Part shown: positions 11,595-14,363 of the stretch, piece after piece
Layout of the letters: every line of letters begins with the position of its first letter
Numbering within the stretch: position 1 is the stretch's first letter
Assembly (NCBI GenBank): GCA_035252155.1
Contig: DATFDL010000729.1
Coordinates: forward strand, 1 to 14,363
DNA: 14,363 nucleotides
Reading direction: 5' to 3'
Source of the DNA: JAICLL01 sp035252155
GTDB lineage: Bacteria > Planctomycetota > Planctomycetia > Pirellulales > JAICIG01
The notes under the pieces: model-generated
Databases searched by the model: none
What the model was told of the DNA's origin: nothing
Seen by the model: only the letters and a program-made list of their open reading frames with translations
Program-made: the position numbers and the translations under genes

Positions 11595-11891
11595 TCATCG
11601 GCGCTGGACGCGCTCGCGCCAATTCGCCAACGCTTCCTCGAACTGGTCGTCCCGATCTTCCTCCGGCCAACCGCCCAGTAGTTCGTCGACCGCCGCAGGC
11701 GCGGAAACGCCTTGCTGCCTGGTCAATTCGTCGAGCGAAAGCGGCCGCCAAAAGTCCGCGCCCGGAATTGGCTCGACTAAGACAGGCGTACCATCGGGCA
11801 GCGGTAGTGGAATATCGACGACTACCATGCCCTTCTCAATTCGACCTTCAAACACCACGCGGCGCCTCCGGCTTTCTGTTGTCTCGCTCAC
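11595..11891 (-). CDS. AF2212/DUF104-like antitoxin-type protein, no toxin partner visible
   Basis: 98 residues from a GTG. The N-terminal block 'VVFEGRIEKGMVVVDIPLPL' plus 'PDGTPVLVE' fits the beta-hairpin pattern 'G.i.nGvVvld.plpLpdGt.V.V' of AF2212-like/DUF104 antitoxins. The C-terminal half ('SLDELTRQQGV', 'LLGGWPEEDRDDQFEEAL', 'NWRE') is the acidic helical tail seen in many planctomycete and cyanobacterial relatives. Such proteins usually precede a PIN-domain (VapC) toxin on the same strand; here only the converging retropepsin gene follows, so it is an orphan or works with a distant partner. Start choice: the GTG at 11891 has a TAGACT box 6 nt upstream (leaderless style), whereas the GTG at 11858 has a good GGAGG at 6 nt and would give 87 residues beginning with the domain. 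Confidence 0.68.
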   Translation of the reverse strand: MSETTESRRRRVVFEGRIEKGMVVVDIPLPLPDGTPVLVEPIPGADFWRPLSLDELTRQQGVSAPAAVDELLGGWPEEDRDDQFEEALANWRERVQRR

Positions 11892-11939
11892 CTGCCAAGT
11901 CTACTGTCCAATGGGTCGCCATGCCATCCGTAAGTCATT

Positions 11940-11967
11940 TTGACAAGCATTTTAAGCGAGTCATACT
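11940..11967 (+). promoter_or_regulatory. Sigma-70-type promoter for the DUF1549/DUF1501 operon
   Basis: A perfect TTGACA (11940-11945) is followed by a 16-bp spacer and CATACT (11962-11967, 4 of 6 matches to TATAAT). It lies about 60 bp before the chosen ATG at 12027. The reading frame opens at a TTG that is the first codon-sized part of this -35 box, so that TTG is unlikely to be the true start. Confidence 0.55.
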
Positions 11968-12026
11968 TAAAGAGAGGCGGCTTTCGAGCCGCCGATCGCC
12001 GCCGCCGACCGACACCTGTGGAAACC

Positions 12027-13730
12027 ATGCTCGCGCGCACCTGGCCGCCGATGAGGGCGCTCAACGCTGTAGTGGTGTGCGCGATCGCCGGGGCGGTGTA
12101 TGCCGCCGAATCCTCGACCGATGACCGGCTCGACAGCGAGGCTAGCCTAATCGCGCGGCGGGCCGCGCGGTTCGCAGAACTGCCGCGACCGCCGGCGCCG
12201 CCCGAAATTGAGCTGCCGGCGAAAAATCGGAGCAACTCTTCGCCCGACTTGGGCGAGATCGATCGGTTCATTTACGCTTCGTGGCGCGAAGCTCATCTGC
12301 CAGAGGCCGACTCACCGCCCGCACCGTGCGACGACGCCGCGTTTTGTCGCCGAATTCATCTCGACCTGATTGGCGTCATTCCGTCGCCGATCGACTTGAA
12401 TCATTTTTTGGCCGATCGCTCGGCGGACAAACGGGCCAAGCTCATCGATCGGCTTTTGAGTCGCGACGACGACTACGCCGCCCACTGGACGCCGTTTTGG
12501 GAAGACGCGCTGGCCAGCCAAACGGTTCTCAGCCAGGGAGGCATTCCGACGCGCGGCGATTACCGTGCGTGGATTTACAACAGCCTGCGACGCAATCGGC
12601 CCTATGACGTGATGGTGGCCGAGCTGATCGACCCCACCATGCCCGGTCGACACACCGCCGTAACGGAAGACCTGTTCGGCGTGAAGTACAACATCGAATA
12701 CGTCCGCAACGAAGACCACACCGTCACGCTGCAGACGGCGGCGAACGTGGGGCAGGTCTTTCTGGGCACGGGCATGAAGTGCGCCAGTTGCCACGACCAC
12801 TTTGAGAATGCCGAGTGGACCCAAGAGCGCTTCTTGGGGTTCGCCGGGCTGTTCGCTCCGCACGATCTGGAGCGGCTGCGTTGCGACGTGCCCACCGGCC
12901 AGAGGGTTGCGGCACGGTTTCCGTTCGAAATGCCCGGTGTAGCGGCCGAGATTCCTGGCGACCTGGACGCGCGGCTGCATCTGACGGCGCAATTGGTCAC
13001 CGATCCGCTCAACCCGCGGTTCGCCAAGACGATCGTCAATCGGCTTTGGCGGCGCTACCTGGGCCTCGGTTTGTACGAGCCGGCGGACGATTTCAGAGAC
13101 GACATGCCCGGCAGCCAACCGAGGCTGCTTGATTGGCTGGCCTATGATTTCATCAAACATGGCTGCGATTTGAAGCACACCATCCGGCGGATTGTCGCCA
13201 GCCGCACGTATCAGCACCGCTACGACGCCGCGCTCGAAGATCATTTTGATCCGGCCGATCGGTCACAACCGCGATATTATCGTTCGCCATCGCTGCGGCG
13301 CATGACGGCGGAACAAACGCTCGACAGTATGCGGCTGGCAGTGACGGGCCAGCTCGATCCCGAGCAGCGTTGTTATCTCGACGCCCGATCGACAGCTTTG
13401 ATGCGGGCGTTGGGCCGGCCGGCCTCGCGCAACGAAATCAGCACGGCCCGGCCCGACGACGTGGCCGTGGTGCAGGCGCTGGAGTTGCTCAATGGCCACG
13501 AGCTGCACGAGTTGATCGATCAGAGCGAGCTATCGTTCAAGCCGGCGGTGCGGCGCGACCCGCGGCGGTTGATCGACCAGCTTTATTTGACTGCCCTGAC
13601 GCGGCACGCCACCAGCGAAGAGAAGCGGTTCGGCAAAGACGTTTTGCCGCCTGGTGATTCGCAGGATGACGCGATTCGCGATTTGTTGTGGGCGCTGATT
13701 TGTAGTCCGGAGTTTCAATACATCAAATAA
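12027..13730 (+). CDS. DUF1549/DUF1553 (PSD1-type) exported protein
   Basis: 567 residues from the ATG at 12027 (an ATG at 12051 is also possible). A signal peptide is visible: basic start, hydrophobic 'LNAVVVCAIAGAV', likely cleavage after 'VYA'. The DUF1549 part (about residues 75-280) contains 'DDAAFCRRIHLDLIGVIPSP' and 'RAWIYNSLRRNRPYD', and the cytochrome-c-like C252-A-S-C-H256 motif, which could bind haem. The DUF1553 part (about 315-555) begins 'NPRFAKTIVNRLWRRYLG' and includes 'RRIVASRTYQHRY' and 'RRMTAEQTLDSMRLAVTG'. These proteins are abundant in planctomycetes, normally paired with a DUF1501 gene as here, and are suspected to act in polysaccharide use; their reaction is not established. 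At 567 residues it is compact: there is no separate N-terminal cytochrome (PSCyt1) domain and little linker between the two domains. Confidence 0.93.
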   Translation: MLARTWPPMRALNAVVVCAIAGAVYAAESSTDDRLDSEASLIARRAARFAELPRPPAPPEIELPAKNRSNSSPDLGEIDRFIYASWREAHLPEADSPPAPCDDAAFCRRIHLDLIGVIPSPIDLNHFLADRSADKRAKLIDRLLSRDDDYAAHWTPFWEDALASQTVLSQGGIPTRGDYRAWIYNSLRRNRPYDVMVAELIDPTMPGRHTAVTEDLFGVKYNIEYVRNEDHTVTLQTAANVGQVFLGTGMKCASCHDHFENAEWTQERFLGFAGLFAPHDLERLRCDVPTGQRVAARFPFEMPGVAAEIPGDLDARLHLTAQLVTDPLNPRFAKTIVNRLWRRYLGLGLYEPADDFRDDMPGSQPRLLDWLAYDFIKHGCDLKHTIRRIVASRTYQHRYDAALEDHFDPADRSQPRYYRSPSLRRMTAEQTLDSMRLAVTGQLDPEQRCYLDARSTALMRALGRPASRNEISTARPDDVAVVQALELLNGHELHELIDQSELSFKPAVRRDPRRLIDQLYLTALTRHATSEEKRFGKDVLPPGDSQDDAIRDLLWALICSPEFQYIK

Positions 13731-13743
13731 CAATAACCAATCG

Positions 13744-13833
13744 CTGTAGGGAACGCCCTCTGTGGCGTTCCGTGGCGGGCGAGACGACGTCGCGCCGCTG
13801 TTCGCGGAACGCCACGGAGGGCGTTCCCTACAG
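13744..13833. repeat. Dispersed palindromic element between the DUF1549 and DUF1501 genes
   Basis: Two 29-bp inverted arms (13744-13772 and 13805-13833) match at 28 of 29 positions around a 32-bp centre. The core CTGTAGGGAACGCCCTC is of a kind I remember from many planctomycete genomes, pointing to a MITE- or REP-like mobile repeat; the copy number was not checked. It fills most of the 125-bp gap in this operon and would form a very stable hairpin in the transcript. Confidence 0.88.
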
Positions 13834-13855
13834 AAGCCGAAGCATCGATCAAAAT

Positions 13856-14363
13856 ATGACACAACTTGATCGTCGAGACTTCTTGAAAGCTAGCCTGGCG
13901 GCGGCGGTCGCCGGTTCGGCGGGCGCGGCGACGCCGAAACCATCGCCAGGGCGGCGGGCGGCAGCCGACGCGGTGATTTTTGTCTGGCTGCCCGGCGGCG
14001 TGGCACAGGCCGATACCTGGGACCCGAAAGAGTTCACGCCGTTTACCACGCGCATGAAGGGCAGCGAGCTGCTGGGCACCTGTCCGAGCATCGCCACCTC
14101 GGTCGATGGCCTGCGGATCGGGGCGGGGCTGGAGCAAATGGCCTCGGTCATGCACCACGGCACCGTGCTGCGCAGCCTGGCCAGCGAAACGAAGTTCGGC
14201 GCGGTGCATCTCAAAGCGCAATACGCCATGCTCACCGGATACTTGTTTCCGGTTGGCGTGAAGGCGCCCAGCATGGGCGCGGCCGTCGCTCGCACGCTGG
14301 GTCCGCGGCACCCGCAAGTGCCGCCGTACATCTATATTGGCCGTGATATCGACACCAGCGACA
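13856..14363 (+). CDS. DUF1501 protein with Tat signal (N-terminal part only)
   Basis: 169 codons are present before the right edge. The start 'MTQLDRRDFLKASLAAAVAG' is a twin-arginine (Tat) export signal with R-R-D-F-L-K and a short hydrophobic region, so the protein is folded before export. The segment 'ADAVIFVWLPGGVAQADTWD' followed by 'PKEFTPF' is the DUF1501 opening (usual form 'GG.s..DtfDPKp'), and 'GLEQMASVMHHGTVLRSL' follows as expected. The family is related to sulfatase/alkaline-phosphatase-like folds and is nearly always encoded beside DUF1549/DUF1553 genes, as here. No Shine-Dalgarno is evident before the ATG. The palindromic repeat lies immediately upstream and may affect its expression relative to the first gene. 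Confidence 0.92.
   Translation, partial: MTQLDRRDFLKASLAAAVAGSAGAATPKPSPGRRAAADAVIFVWLPGGVAQADTWDPKEFTPFTTRMKGSELLGTCPSIATSVDGLRIGAGLEQMASVMHHGTVLRSLASETKFGAVHLKAQYAMLTGYLFPVGVKAPSMGAAVARTLGPRHPQVPPYIYIGRDIDTSD

Noticed and set aside
11940..12026. TTG at 11940 as the start of the DUF1549/DUF1553 gene
   Set aside because: The TTG is part of a perfect TTGACA -35 box, and the extra 29 residues precede the signal peptide with an Arg-rich stretch. The ATG at 12027 or 12051 gives a normal export signal.
12312..13244. 310-codon minus-strand frame
   Set aside because: It lies entirely opposite the well-supported DUF1549/DUF1553 gene and its product has no recognisable domain.

Overview
The window looks like chromosomal DNA of a planctomycete, most likely a Pirellulales-type member of Planctomycetota. 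Evidence: high GC; a DUF1549/DUF1553 gene followed by a DUF1501 gene with a Tat signal (a signature pair of this phylum); a small protein starting with the planctomycete-style 'QFSLKTMFWLVL' segment; and two kinds of dispersed palindromic repeat. Taxonomy is inferred from gene content only. No tRNA, rRNA, CRISPR array, transposase or phage gene was seen.

Layout. Positions 1-649, minus strand: glnB (P-II protein with uridylylation site Tyr51) followed after 5 nt by glnD, which runs off the left edge. Positions 804-9380, minus strand: one giant gene of about 2858 codons for an exported alpha-2-macroglobulin (A2M)-like protein with tetratricopeptide (TPR) repeats at both ends. It has a degenerate thioester motif and an in-frame palindromic repeat insertion. 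Positions 9530-10715, minus strand: small genes, namely a BolA-like protein, a truncated tandem copy of it, a one-helix membrane protein and an unrecognised 74-aa protein. Positions 10937-11528, plus strand: a tightly coupled pair, a 70-aa protein and a retropepsin-like aspartic protease. These converge on an antitoxin-like gene (11595-11891, minus). Positions 12027-14363, plus strand: the DUF1549/DUF1553 gene and the start of the DUF1501 gene, separated by a 90-bp palindromic element.

How the parts may work together. GlnB/GlnD form the classical nitrogen-sensing pair. The A2M-like protein is probably a periplasmic or envelope protein that binds or traps other proteins. The DUF1549 and DUF1501 products are usually encoded together and exported. 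The 9.5-12 kb interval is a cluster of small accessory genes. Three of them have TACAAT placed 6-7 nt before the ATG, which suggests leaderless transcription. No coherent new defence system is evident. The best candidates for undescribed biology are the coupled 70-aa protein/retropepsin pair, the double-ended TPR-A2M architecture and the leaderless promoter pattern.
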